Part shown: positions 31,420-43,064 of the stretch, in pieces | Numbering within the stretch: position 1 is the first letter of the stretch | Layout of the letters: every line of letters starts with the position of its first letter | Assembly (NCBI GenBank): GCA_946902985.2 | Contig: OX336389.2 | Span: 171,192,704-171,256,703, forward strand | Source of the DNA: Meconema thalassinum | Lineage: Eukaryota > Arthropoda > Insecta > Orthoptera > Tettigoniidae | Length of the DNA: 64,000 nt | Direction: 5' to 3' | The notes under the pieces: generated by a model | The model's database searches: none | What the model was told of the DNA's origin: nothing | The model's input: the letters and a program-made list of their open reading frames with translations, nothing else | Program-made: the position numbers and the translations under genes

Positions 31420-32026
31420 ATTTAGAATATCACACTGTAATAATGATAATAATAATGAATCAATTAACGAAATTTAAGCAAGCACTAGAAAAAAAAACTA
31501 ATTATAATGTACACTTAACTTGGTATTGTTCTCCTCACAGTGATTCTTGCTTATAGACAGTGAAGGAAGTGGGAAAAAACCAGAGGAGGAATGCTATCAG
31601 AAGATATTTCCCTGTCATACCTCAACTACAAAAAATCATACCCCTCCCTTCCAACGTAACATGATATGCAGGAAATTGTTCTATTCACTCAGAATTGCAT
31701 CATGATTAAGTAATACATTTTACTTTTCACTTAAAGAATATATGTGTGAATTATTATTTAGGCTATATAGGTAAATAAAATTAAATGAGTGAAGTGAGGA
31801 ACTAAATTAATTTTTGTTTGTTTGTTACTGACATATAATTAGCATCCATATAAGATGAAACATTAACAGTAAATGTGTCATAAATCAAAATAGATTGGTC
31901 TGAAAATCACACAGCAAAGTACAGTAAAGTCTATATTAAAAAAAATACATCAAGTTAAGACTGATAGGCCTAACTTAAATAGTGTTTCCAAATTTGTGCT
32001 TTTGCAGAAAGATTCATTTCACCATT

Positions 32027-34442
32027 TTATTCATGTAGAAACTCCCAGACTACTTTTAACCCTGGAAGAGAGACATCTGACATGGTTCGCTTCATGGAGT
32101 TGTTGTCATCAGCACTGCGACGTCCCTTACCTAACCATGCCTTAACATAATTATCAGGCTTGAACTTGTGAATTGGGGTCCCATCCAACTTCAAAAAAAA
32201 GTTTCCAGCAGTTTTCACTTGAAGCTGATCCCTTTCAAGTGAATATATTACGTTCATGGCACTAAACGATCGTTCACATTCTGCTGTGGATTTGATTATG
32301 GTGTGCACAGCCCTAAGAAGTGGTTTCAGATCATCAGATACTGCTTTGTCTGATGCATACAGCCTGAAACCAGTTTCACTTTCCCAGATGGAACCTATAC
32401 AAAATTTCTCACACAGATATTTTATTTTACTGTCTCCAAAACAAATATCACTGCCCACATCTTCTGGCCACTTTGTTTCATCAAATACTTATAAATTACT
32501 TAGGGCGTGGTGGCGCAGCGGTCAAGCTGTATGCCTCTCACCAAGGCGGACCGGGTTCGATTCCCGGTCAATGCATGTGAGATTTTCGATGTGAAATGCC
32601 ATTTCCTGTGGTTCGGATTCCACGTAAAACGGAGGTCCCGTGGCTTATGATCGCGAGATTAACGGTCACGTTAAACTACAATCTTCCTTCCTTATAAATT
32701 ACTTAAAAGTTCTTGATACTTTGCTGCAAGAGATTGTGCAGTAGAAGCAGAAGATCTCGAAGACTGGCTGTTTAGCATTCGTTTTTTAATTTCTTCCACA
32801 AGTAGACTGTAGAAGGTTTGTTCATCAATTCTGTGCACTCTTCCAGGTCCAAGCAAGTTCACGCCATTTAGTTCCTTACACTCGGCTGCACTTCTTGCTA
32901 ATTCTGTATATTCCCCAGGTCGGGTTTGTAAAGAGTGGAAAACTTGAAGTTTTTGGAGTACTAGCTTATGAGCCTGAATAACAGACATCTCCCTCTTCTG
33001 CAATTGAAGCGACAGATCCTCTAATTCATTCCGAGCATCTATCATCAAACCCATATTCAGGATAAAGTTTATATCAGTTAAGACGATCCAGCAGTCCTTT
33101 GTACTGGGCCCTTTCTTTAGAGTCTCTTGTCTGATCCTCCATGGCGCTTTTACAATGGAGGGAAAGTGCTGCAAAATCTTTCCAAATGGCCCTAACTGAT
33201 CTAGCACTTGACAAAACCCATCTAACTCCTAAAATTCTTCCTATAACCTGGATTTTAGTACTTAGATTTGATGCACGATGCTGCAATTGGTTTTTGTTCT
33301 TTGGTGATGCATGGTATAGGGAATACAATTTATCAAAAAAGTTCCTCATGTGGTTGATAGCTGTCAGCTTGGAAACAACATCACCAACTATTAACTCGAG
33401 ACGGTGGTTAGCAAAGTGCCATATAAAAAGCTGAGGGAATTCTTGCTGGAGTCTTACTGCCAATTCTGATACACTCCCTAGCATATTAGATGCATCATAA
33501 GCAAATGATATAAAATTACTGGCTAGAAACTCTTGTGAAAAATGCTGAAGAAGATTAGACTTTAAGGAATCATATAAACATTGAGCTGAGGTGTTTGGAA
33601 GTTAAACTAGATCGAAAAATATGCTGCTGGTTTCTTCAGAATTATTAAAATTCACCCAAAGACAAATACCAAAGAACAGATTTTTGACCCACTGAAGTTG
33701 ACTCGTCCACCATCACACCAATCTTGAGGTCGTTTTCAACAATTTGTTTAGCAACAGTTTTCCTCATTTCTTCACCAATCAGATTGGTAATGTCAGCACA
33801 GGAATGTTTGGAATGCAAAATCTGTCCCATCTAAACCATTTGCTCTTTGTGCATCAATCCAGGATGGTAGATCAGAAAATGGCCTTCCTAGCTTTGCAAG
33901 ATTGTACACTGTGCGAAAAACTCTGCATGTATTCTCCTGGTAAACCCCTTCTTGTTTTGCAGTTGTGTATTGAAGAACTTATTTCTTGGCCTCCTCAAGA
34001 ATTTTAACATACTGACCCATGGACATAGGAATTCTTGTGATCAAAGATTTTTTTTCTTATTGCCTGACGCATTTTCGCATCACTATCACCAAAAGCCTTT
34101 CCAGAATAAGAACACCACTCATTTGATAAGCGAGTTCGTTCTGATTTGAAAGCACCCAAAGTTCCACGTTCTCTGATGCATACTTTGCAATCCTTTTGTT
34201 TTGGTTTTGTAGGATAACCATTCGTGTTCTTTGAATTTAGTTTTCAGAAATGTTGGCAAACATTCAAAATCTGCATCATCTAGGCCAACATTGTTGGTTC
34301 CTATTTCACTTGTGCTTTGTTGTCCGCGAGAGGTGAGAGACAAAGCAGAATTCGTCAATCTTTTCCCAGACCGATTATCTTCAACACGAACACCAGTTTC
34401 GCTGAAATTTCTCTTTTGTCCTCTTACGGCAAATTTATCCAT
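32027..34442 (-). pseudogene. hAT transposase, KIAA1586-like
   Basis: ATG at 34442 (MDKFAVRGQKRNFSETG). The pieces in order: an N-terminal finger-like region with EHEWLSYKTKTKGLQSMHQR (34119-34442); a catalytic-domain start VENDLKIGVMVDESTSVGQK (33645-33830); WHFANHRLELIVGDVV and ILGVRWVLSSARSV (33074-33484); an alpha-helical insertion (32692-33207); and the C-terminal dimerisation motif STAECERSFSAMNVI (32027-32458). Frames change at least four times and a SINE lies between the last two. Similarity to KIAA1586-type proteins is from memory. Confidence 0.75.
32503..32691 (+). repeat. tRNA-derived SINE, 14-bp duplication
   Basis: Head GGCGTGGTGGCGCAGCGGTC (box A) and GACCGGGTTCGATTCCCGGT (box B), tail containing TTCGGATTCCACGTAAA. 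The duplication TTATAAATTACTTA occurs at 32489-32502 and 32692-32705. Same family as the 57976-58123 copy. Confidence 0.9.
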
Positions 34443-36222
34443 GATATCAGCTCTGCAGCCGATGCTGATAAAAGTACTTTAGTTGCAATGATGCTGCTTG
34501 ATACACAATCGTACTGACCATACACCACAACACTAGTTTTTAACCCGACAACGAGACTGTGGTCCTTAATTTGCGAGGAGATTGTTTTTCGACCTTGATT
34601 GGATTGACGTATGCCAAGATTGCTCCGATAAATGATATGATTTTAAAAGTATTAATTGCGAATAAATCGTGAGATTATGAATACCTTCGTTACATGAAAG
34701 ACATTTATTTAAGAAGATAATTATTTCGTATTCAATTAACCTTACTATAGGTTGATCTGAAACTTCTGTTTTTCATTTCATTTTATTTCCTTCTGTGTTT
34801 AGTCAATGTCAGGTTCGATAACTAATTTATTTAGTAATTTAATCTCATCTTGTTTCTTGCTTTCTCCGATTCCTTAATTTTTATTTTCTTAAATTAATTA
34901 TAGTCTTAGTTTACTTATTCTTTGTGAATACAACCTTCACCTTTTAAAATGATACTTCTTGTTTATGTATTTGAAAGATATAATATATTGCAATATGATT
35001 GAAATTTGATTCGAGTTCTTCTATTAATTTTTAATAATAGGTTATGTTATTATTTTCCCCTTTGATTATAAATCTTGATCCCCTGGGGAGATTAGGCACG
35101 CTTCACACATTTTCATTATTTTAGTTAAATACCTTTCCTTGTGACAAACGTTGAGGGTGTTACAATAGGTAGATTTTTGCCAAGCAGGAGCCCAAAAGTC
35201 AAGAATATTAAGTCTTGTCGATTGACAGTAGATATTTTAAAAGTAAAGATCTATTTAAACAATGTAAAAGTTATGATATTTTCTTACTGAGAAATATGTT
35301 TAAAAACATCAGATGTGGTGGTATATTCTTAAGGTGGCGACTATGGTCATCACAAGTTACCGGTCACAGCCATGTTTTTTTTAAGCGCTCTGCTGTAGCG
35401 GTGGCGAAAACATCTCGCTTTATGAGTTTTGCTGCATGGATGGCAATGGCCGTTCTTTTTTTTTTTCCACTCTAGTTTGCTGCAGCGATGCTGAAGCGCT
35501 TTACGGGTTCGCTTTAAAAAGGAATGCACGGTTCTATATTGGCGATGTCTACAGACGAATGTTTATCGGTGAAGGTAGCTTGGTACAAGTGGATGAATGA
35601 TCATGAAAAGTAATTATATTAATTCCTACGGCGCAAACAAATTTAAGATCCACTGGTTTTCAGTGGCGGTATGCTATTTGACTTTGAAAGCAGTGACGGT
35701 ATGTCATTGTGCCTTTGAAAGCACACCGCCTCACTTCCCTCCCTGCTTATAGACCCTCCACACCGCTACTGGCACGGTGAGGTCTGCATCTAGCCTAGAT
35801 TGCTTGTCATCCTGCACGCTATCTGTTGTCGGGAATGTTAACGGAAGTTATGATTGAATTATCGCTGTACCTAAACTAATGAGTTTGGGAAGACTTATGA
35901 AAAGTGTATGCTATGGACTCCCCTGTTTTCATTACTATCCTAGGCCATTTCAGCCGTCTTGCCACAACTTAGACGGCATAGGACCCTATGAAACTACCTA
36001 ATACTGGTCTTAGATTGTTGAAAATAGACACAATGTGCATCCTTAACCCAGAGGTGCCAACTTTTGAAGTGGGTTATCAGTAATCCCTTATATTGCCCCC
36101 CCACTCCACACATTTTCACGTCAAATTCACAGCACGCTCCTCCCTTCTCGATAATGACACCACCTTTGCCCTACCCAGAAGCAAGAATATCATATTACAC
36201 AATAAAATTTGCACACTGCCTG

Positions 36223-36630
36223 CTAGTTCTGTGATAAAAAATTCCTTGTAGCTTGTTTTGCATCCAGTAGCTGCTTTTCCGTGAAAGTTTTCTTGTAACA
36301 TACTTCCCCCTGTGATGACATTTTCGTCTTCTGAATCATAAGCGATTCCATTGTAGATTTGCTTAATGTAGATCTGAATTCTGCCCGATTTTTCCGAACA
36401 ACACTGAGCATTCTTCCTGTGGGAGAGATACTGTGAGGTACACTTAATATTGTAAATACCACATTACTTAAGGTTTTATACTTGAACTGTCCACTTTCAG
36501 TTGTAACCTCAGCAATGTTGCCCCAGTTTACATCAATTCTAGGTCCTTGTAAAATATATTCAGGGAAAGTATCACACTGATAAGCAGCAAATTCCTCTTC
36601 AAGTTTGTCATGTTCACCTTCCTTTACCAA
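36223..36630 (-). pseudogene. hAT dimerisation-domain fragment
   Basis: The 135-residue frame has FAAYQCDTFPEYI, then VDVNWGNIA-like (IDVNWGNIAE), VVFTILSVPHSISPTGRMLS and VVRKNRAEFRSTLS, the C-terminal block of hAT transposases (IPHSNA...ERIFS...RKN..R..L). Usual conserved residues after PHS (Asn, Glu) are changed. No upstream catalytic domain is present. Confidence 0.65.
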
Positions 36631-36699
36631 ACTTGGGAATCATTTAAGAAAATAATCAAGAGATGAATAGGAAACCTTCATTCTAAGATAAATATTGAG

Positions 36700-37960
36700 A
36701 TGTTATACGATCGGCGCCTGTCACAACCGTTTGACGAGATTCCCGTAGTTTTCACGATAGAACACTGAGAAAAATCGCGATTTACATAATTGGTGTCACT
36801 TTAAGTCGATCGACGAGATTTCCATTGTCCTTATGGTGGGCACGGGAAGGCAATCGGCGCTGCTTGCTGTTCGTTTGACAAGAATCCTGTTGTTCTCTTC
36901 ATCGAATGCGGGGAAATATCGCGATGTATTGCAATCGCTGCCGATTTAAGCCGTTTTATGAGAATCACGATGGCCTCGCGGTTGGCCACTGAGAACGCAT
37001 TAATATGTAATCGGTGCCTCACCTGGCCGTTCAACGATTCTCTGCCAGTCTATCTGTCCTGGCAGAATGGCGGAGGCAAGCTAGAGGTTGGGCATGGTTA
37101 AAATTCACGAGCAGTTATGGACGGTCATGGGAAAAGTGGCGAGTAGGTTTCAGAATGTTTCGTGATGGGTGCCCAATCACCTTTGACAGGATTCCTGCAG
37201 TCCTCGTGGTCACAAGTTCACGATTGGGCACGGATTTAATGATTATACACAACTGGCGTCATTTTGACGAGATTTCGCAGGCAAGTCGTGCGGTCAGCCG
37301 GCCGTCTTGAGCATGTGAGTTTGGAGGATGAACGTTCGAAGTAGGTATCGAATATTACGAATTATTCTGAGAGAATTGCATGAATAATACGACAAGAGGG
37401 CACATTTTCTTTCGAATCACGAATTAAATATAGGCTACAAGTTATACACATTTTCGAGATAAACGTTTACATGATCCGATGGTACCAAAGTTCGAAGGAA
37501 AATCAACATAACGGAATTCTGAATTAACCGTACGGTACTGGATGTCACAAATTTTCGAGACTGATAGATTTTTAAAATATATGTAGCCTATTCGAAGCTT
37601 CTTCGTGATTTTTGGGTCCACGGCCGATTTCCTTTCATAATCCCTTCCCTGACCCGTCCTGAAAAGAAAAATACATGGCCATTGGCTGCATTAATAAAAT
37701 TATTATTAATTTCTGTTTAGATTCGGAAGTTTTTGCGAATGAACGTCTCGCAGAAAGTCAGGTTTCCTGATAATACAGAAAAAGATTTCACACAAAACTA
37801 AAACTGTCCTTGATGCCAAAAATATACGATGAACCGTTGTTTACCACTCAAGGTATCCCCAGTATGCATTTCCTTCAGGTCGGACACGGGGAAATATAGA
37901 TTACGCAATCGGCGCTGCTTGCGTGAAACTTGCTCCATCGTAATCTGGGAGCCTAGCGGC
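36700..37960 (+). repeat. Degenerate repeat block inside hAT-like element 3
   Basis: Phrases such as CAATCGGCGCTGCTTGC, GTTTGACGAGATTCC, GTTGTCCTC and GGGGAAATATCGCGA recur at irregular spacing of roughly 60-130 bp, near 36712, 36790, 36850, 36910, 37180, 37260 and 37880. No gene is supported. Confidence 0.6.
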
Positions 37961-38543
37961 GCGAGTTTAAATGATTTAAACCGACCTCGGCGAATTTTCT
38001 TTACCTCCAACTAACCAGACATAAAAATTAGCTACTTTTCGTTAATTTAGTTACCCGTTTGTAAAATTAGCTATTTTTCCGTTACTTTTCGTTACCGGTA
38101 GACACCCTGTAACTTTCCTTTTTTTTTTCTTCTTCATAGAAATGTATTTTTTCGCGATAATGTCACTTTTCCGTAATAATTCCCCCCTTGACCGAAATGC
38201 CGCAATCATTAGGTGAAATCCATAATAGTTGGCACCTCTGTAAAACCTATAACATATTTCCCAATTATCCCTTCCCGTTCGCATTCCTTGCCTCATTTTA
38301 TTACCTCATGAACGCCGAAATCAATAATTTTCAAAAAAAAAAGTTTTTTATTAATATGTCATACCACAGGGAGCTATTAAGCTGCTTAAACCATATTTTA
38401 TGAAGATGCATCGTTACATATATGTAACGCTAGGTGCTTGTGTGGTCAAAACCCTTGCTGCTTATTCAGTGTGGTGATTTATAATACAATACTGTAGCAA
38501 TTTCATGTTTGTTGGTAAATAATTGCCTTGTTAAAATTACACA

Positions 38544-38912
38544 TTAAAAAGCACTGAGCAAGTATTTTGACACCTTTGAACCTTCGATCATATAATCAAG
38601 TGGATGCTTGCATAGTGACTTGGTGTGGAACGGCAAGAAGCATGATAAGCACAGTCCCATATCACATTTACAACAAGCAGTGCGGACACTGCTTACACAC
38701 AATTCACCGGCACACCGCCTCCGCTTATTTCCTGCGATAAAGATGACAAGGTGATCGCGTCCATCATATCCCAAGTCTTCAATGACGCAGCCCTCTCCTG
38801 CACGTGCTGTTAACAGCCGCCAGGCTCCACATGGTTTTACATCGTACGATTTCACGTAGAATTGCGCCACTTCTCTCTTGAACTCCAGTTGAGTTGTACT
38901 TGGCCGTGACAT
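38544..38912 (-). pseudogene. piggyBac transposase C-terminal tail
   Basis: The 122-residue frame has LGYDGRDHLVIFI, then NKRRRCAGELC and TACCKCDMGLCLSCFLPFH. This is the Cys/His finger closing piggyBac transposases, preceded by the usual R-x-D...H-x-V segment. The catalytic domain is not in the window, so the element depends on a relative. Confidence 0.65.
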
Positions 38913-38936
38913 AGTACTGATGTATCATGCGTTTAG

Positions 38937-38992
38937 GGGACTCGCGTCAAGAAGCCAAGAAAATGGGACTCGCGTCAAGAAGCCAAGAAAAT
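38937..38992 (+). repeat. 28-bp tandem duplication
   Basis: The 28-nt unit starting GGGACTCGCGTCAAGAAGCC occurs twice without a gap and without mismatch, so it is a young slip or duplication. Confidence 0.9.
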
Positions 38993-39638
38993 ATGGCCCA
39001 CCACCATTTTTTGTTTCATATCGACACACGATATCCGGTCATATTTTCATACATTACGTCTGTTCCTCCCAAGAATTTGCGATATGTGCTGATCAGGAGA
39101 GGACGTGGGATTGTAAATAATTTATCTTCTGCCCTAGAGAACCCTTTGACCTGGTCATGGGGAAAAACAGGGTGAATCGTGGAGGCAACAGTTACGGTAC
39201 TGTGCTGTTATCATGCTAGCGAGCACTGAGCACTACTAACCATGTCGTAATTACTCCTTTTCTACTTCCTCCAATATTTCTGCCAAGTTCAGACCTCTGA
39301 AATAAACAAAATAATTCTCGTATTGTATTTTCTGAAACACTGCCTGCAACCAGATATCTCGTCTAAGGTATGGTCTTGATCTCTTGAATACGGTACTGGC
39401 ATAAAACATATGCTACGGTGACATAAAACATATTTTTTCAAGCCATGCGCTGTTAAAAGGGCTGTATATGGAAAAACGTTTTGTGTATAAATGCATGAAA
39501 TGTATTCTAACTCATTTCATATGAATGTGCTACAGAAAATATCTTGTCTTATCACTGACCATATATCCACCTAACGTTATGATAACGCTGGGAAAATTAG
39601 TCCCGGGCATGAGCAGGTATAAAGAAACACGCAAAATA

Positions 39639-40536
39639 CCGTATATACTCGAATACCACCCGCACATTTTTAAACAAAATCGGACGTGAAAAATTGGGGT
39701 GCGGGTCTTATTTGGGTCATCCTGATTTTAAAGATTTAAATTGCCCGCCACGCGCGAAAACGGGTGTTGCGAGTATCCGCTAGATGGTGCTAACCTTCTT
39801 CCGGCTATCACTTTGTTTTACCGTAAGCAGGCGGCGTCATACAGTCTCGCGCACGTTTCCCGAGTGTAAACGTGAGTTCTACGAAGCATTTGCGGTCGTT
39901 TACTGTGAGTGAGAAATTGAAAGTTGTGAGGGAAGCTGAAGTTATTGGAAATCGTGCCCGGTAGGAAATATGATATTGACGAGTCATGTATTCGTGATTG
40001 AGCGGGATGACGTCTATGCTACAACCACGGGATGTCTGCGTGCACCGCCCGTTCAAAGCAGCCTTGAAACAGCTATATACGGAGCGGATGGCGGCCGATA
40101 AGCTCACACTGACCCCAACTGGTCGTATTCAGCGCCCGGAAGTTCAGCTGCTCTGTTCGTGGATTTTGACGGCATGGAATCGTATCTCGAGAGATCTCAT
40201 ACGGAAGAGCTTCAAGAAATGTAGTATTTCCAATGCTATGGATGGCAGTGATGACGACATTTTAAGTGAAAGTGATGGTGAAAAAAGTTCCGAAGTTGGT
40301 ACTTCTGATGACGATGAATGAAGTGTTTGTGTCTTTTATTTGTATTTTTAATTGTTTCTGCGTGTTATTTTAGGACGACTTCAGAACTGTTGGAAACTAT
40401 TTTGTAGAAATGCTATTCTGTTTATTTAGTAAAGATTGTAAATAGTTTTGAGTAAAAAATATTTTTTAAAAATTTTGTTCTTCAAAATCAGGGTGCGGGT
40501 CTTATTCAGGGGCGGGTCGTATTCGAGTAAATACGG
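39639..40536 (+). mobile_element. pogo/Tigger-like element, internally deleted
   Basis: TA on both sides (39637-39638 and 40537-40538). Inverted ends CCGTATATACTCGAATACCA and CCGTATTTACTCGAATACGA. It is 898 bp, plus strand, nested in piggyBac element 2. Confidence 0.88.
39890..40321 (+). pseudogene. pogo-like transposase, N- and C-terminal ends fused by deletion
   Basis: The first part (about 39895-40005) reads FTVSEKLKVVREAEVIGNRA and KYDIDESCIRD, the CENP-B/Psq DNA-binding helix. After stops, the frame from 39998 reads GMTSMLQPRDVCVHRPFKAA, LTPTGRIQRPEVQLLCSWIL and KKCSISNAMDGSDDD, the C-terminus of pogo transposases of the vertebrate Tigger/POGK kind. The entire catalytic centre between them is missing. 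Confidence 0.8.
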
Positions 40537-40904
40537 TATGTTACTGAATTATAAATTAGATATACGGTATTTACTACCATAATCCAGAAGACAAAGTAAA
40601 CTATCTCCCTTTTATGGAATAATTTAGCATACCTTGTCGTGATGGCATGCTGCAAAAGGTGTGAGAAACAAACCACAAAATGCACCAATTGTTGCGACAC
40701 CACCCAAACCATTCCCCAGCGACTAGTGCGTGGGAAATGAATCAATAGACCTTCCATGATAATATAAGCGTGAAGTTTGAATATCTTTAACTGGCAAAGG
40801 TCCTCCAGAGCAATAAATGTAATGGCTGGTACTACATTACCATATGGTAACGCTAGGCATACATGGGTTTCTGGTTTAATATTTCTTAGCAGCATGAAGA
40901 GTGG

Positions 40905-42165
40905 TGATCTTTCCAAAAATGTGCGTTCATTCAGATTCACTGGATTAACTTTCTTCGCTAGATATATTTCAATGAATTCTTTTATGTCAAGAACTTCTTT
41001 TTTTTTTTGCTTTGTGGTGTAGAATTTTCCAGTCTGCTTCTAAGTTGGTGAAACGGTGATTGTTATCATACATGTGTTCGCATATGGAAGAATGCTGGTT
41101 ATGTTTAATCGCACTCTTGTCTTCATTATATCGTGTTCCGATTTGTCTACCACTTTGCCCGACGTAATTAGCATTACATAAGTCATCTTGGCATGTGAAC
41201 AGATACATGCCCGATTTTGCGTGTGGGTTTTGCTTTGTTAGGTTGCTATTTTTTAGGTGTTTACCGAGCGAGTTGTTTGTTCTGAACTCTATGTTTAGTC
41301 CATGTTTCTTGAAGATGTTCGTCATTTTATAAGTATTTTTGTTCATGTAATTGAATCGTATGTACTTATATTCATTTTGGTTTGGTGATCTGTCCTCTTT
41401 TTCTTTTGTTGTTCATCTAGTATCTGGTTTACCGTGTGGGGCAGAAAATTATCCTCCCTTTCTATTTGCTTTATCGTGTTGATTTCTTTATTGAAATTTT
41501 GTTTTGACATAGGTATGCTAATGGCCCTATTTACCATGGATTTGATGACTGCTATTTTGTGTGAAATTGGGTGGTTTGAGCAATGATCAATAGTGAGTGA
41601 AGTTTGCGTCTTACGGTATATGGAGTACGTTAAATTATTATCCACTCGATGGATAGTTAAATCTAAGTAATCGATGCGTTGGTTGTTCTGTTTCCATAGT
41701 GAACTTAATGTCTTGATGTATGTTATTGACTGATTGACTTCGTCAGTAATTTTCGTGTAGTATATGCAAATGATGTCATCCGCATATCTACTCCCATGTA
41801 CAATGCCTTGGGCAGAATGTCTTTTGAGGAATTTGCTCTCCAAATTGTTAACGAATACGTTGGCAAATAGTCTGCTGAGTGGTGACCCCATAGGTAAGAC
41901 TGTTTATTGTTCATATATTATGCCCTGAAATTGAAACACGTTCTGGCTGAGTGCGACTTTAAGTAATTCTACTATTTCTTTGGTTTCTTTCTCCGAGGTA
42001 CTCTTCTTTAGACTGTCCTCTATTACTATTATCACATCATTTACCGGTATGTTGGTGTACATACCCGTGATATCGAAAGAAATCATTCTCATGCTTGGTT
42101 TTAAGTTTATGGACTTCATTTTATTGACTAATTTGGTTGTGTTTTTACAGAGATGTCGTCGTTGA
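40905..42165 (-). pseudogene. Penelope-like RT and GIY-YIG endonuclease, left copy
   Basis: Three minus frames. 41904-42119: MRMISFDITGMYTNIPV, the early palm motif with the first Asp. 41343-41891: MGSPLSRLFANVFV and GSRYADDIICIY (catalytic box), then a thumb with RIDYLDLTIHR. 40987-41346: the endonuclease linker (KHLKNSNLTKQN) and SGMYLFTCQDD...ANYVGQSGRQIGTRYNE, a GIY-YIG domain in which the usual GIY and YIG tripeptides read MYL and YVG. This RT plus GIY-YIG layout defines Penelope-like elements. Frame breaks at about 41340 and 41900; the N-terminus is missing. Confidence 0.9.
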
Positions 42166-43064
42166 TAATTAACCTATCCCTCCGAATTTTTATTAATTAT
42201 TTACTTAGTTTGTAGCCTGACACACCTCTACAATTCAAGATTGGTGAAATGGGGCAATTATCCTTATCCAACATATTCGTAAACAATTTGGAGAACAAAT
42301 TCCTCAAAGGACATTCCGCACAAGGCATTGTACATTAGAGTAGATATGTGGATGACGTCATTTGCATATACGACACGGAAATTACTAAAGAAGACAGATT
42401 GCTTCAATCAGTCAATAACTTACATCAAGCCATATTCACTATGGAAACAGAAAACAACAAACGCATAGATTACTTCGATTTAATTATCCACCGAGCGGAT
42501 AATTTAAAGTACTCCATATACCGTAAGACGCAAACTTCACACACTATTGATAATTGCTCAAACCACCCAATTTCACACAAATTAGCAGCCATCAAATCCA
42601 AGGTAAATAGGGCCATCAGCATACCTATGTCAAAACGAAATTTCAATTAAGAAATCAACACGATAAAGCAAATAGAAAGAGGGGGGGGGGGATTATTTCC
42701 CCCCACCCCCCACATGGTAAACCAAATACTAGATAAACAACAAAAGAAAAAAGAAGGCAGATCACCAACCCAAAATGAAAATAAGTACATACGTTTCAAT
42801 TACAAGAACAAAAACCCTTCTAAAATAACAAACATCTTCAAGAAACATAAGACTAAACATAGCGATCAGAACTAACAACTTGCTCGGTAAACACCTACAC
42901 AATAGCAACCTAACAAAGCAAAACCTCCCTGAAAATCGGGCGTATAACTGTTCACATGCCAAGATGACAGATTTAATGCTAATTACGTCGGGGAAAGTGG
43001 TAGACAAATCGGAACATGATATGATGAACAAACATACACATTCAGCCATATGCGAACACATGTA

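Larger units (their letters stand above)
31558..35745 (-). mobile_element. hAT element 2 (KIAA1586-like)
   Basis: An 8-bp duplication CTTATAGA (31550-31557 and 35746-35753). Ends are CAGTGAAGGAAGTGGG and, from the other side, CAGGGAGGGAAGTGAG. It is 4.19 kb. Near the right end a motif with GGCGGTATGCTATTTGACTT recurs (about 35665 and 35697). A SINE sits inside at 32503-32691. Positions 34443-35640 are AT-rich without a gene, presumably the 5' flank. Confidence 0.85.
36049..38240 (-). mobile_element. hAT-like element 3, non-autonomous
   Basis: Inverted ends CAGAGGTGCCAACTTTTGAA (left) and CAGAGGTGCCAACTATTATG (right, read inward). It interrupts the Penelope-like sequence between the pieces ending at 36048 and starting at 38241. 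The 8-bp flanks (CCTTAACC and TAAAACCT) match only partly. It is 2.19 kb and carries only a transposase C-terminus plus degenerate repeats. Confidence 0.7.
38390..40875 (-). mobile_element. piggyBac element 2, internally deleted
   Basis: TTAA on both sides (38386-38389 and 40876-40879). Ends from outside read ACCATATTTTATGAAGATGC and ACCAGAAACCCATGTATGCC; both lead to a palindromic GTTACATATATGTAAC or GTTACCATATGGTAAC followed by GC(T)AGG. It interrupts the Penelope-like endonuclease region and contains a pogo element. Only a transposase C-terminus remains. The 39180-39638 and 40537-40790 stretches hold nothing recognisable. Confidence 0.75.
28540..42165 (-). mobile_element. Penelope-like element, left copy, in five pieces
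   Basis: Pieces at about 28540-28882, 31420-31557, 35746-36048, 38241-38389 and 40876-42165 align in order, reversed, with the uninterrupted parts of the right copy (42200-45580). They hold the terminal repeat (low coordinates), the GIY-YIG endonuclease and the RT (high coordinates). The gaps are filled by three hAT elements and a piggyBac, three of the four bounded by target-site sequence. The copy is truncated within the RT at its 5' end near 42165. Confidence 0.8.

Noticed and set aside
32515..32570. tRNA gene
   Set aside because: Boxes A and B are present, but the body and long duplication show a SINE; no complete cloverleaf or acceptor stem was found.
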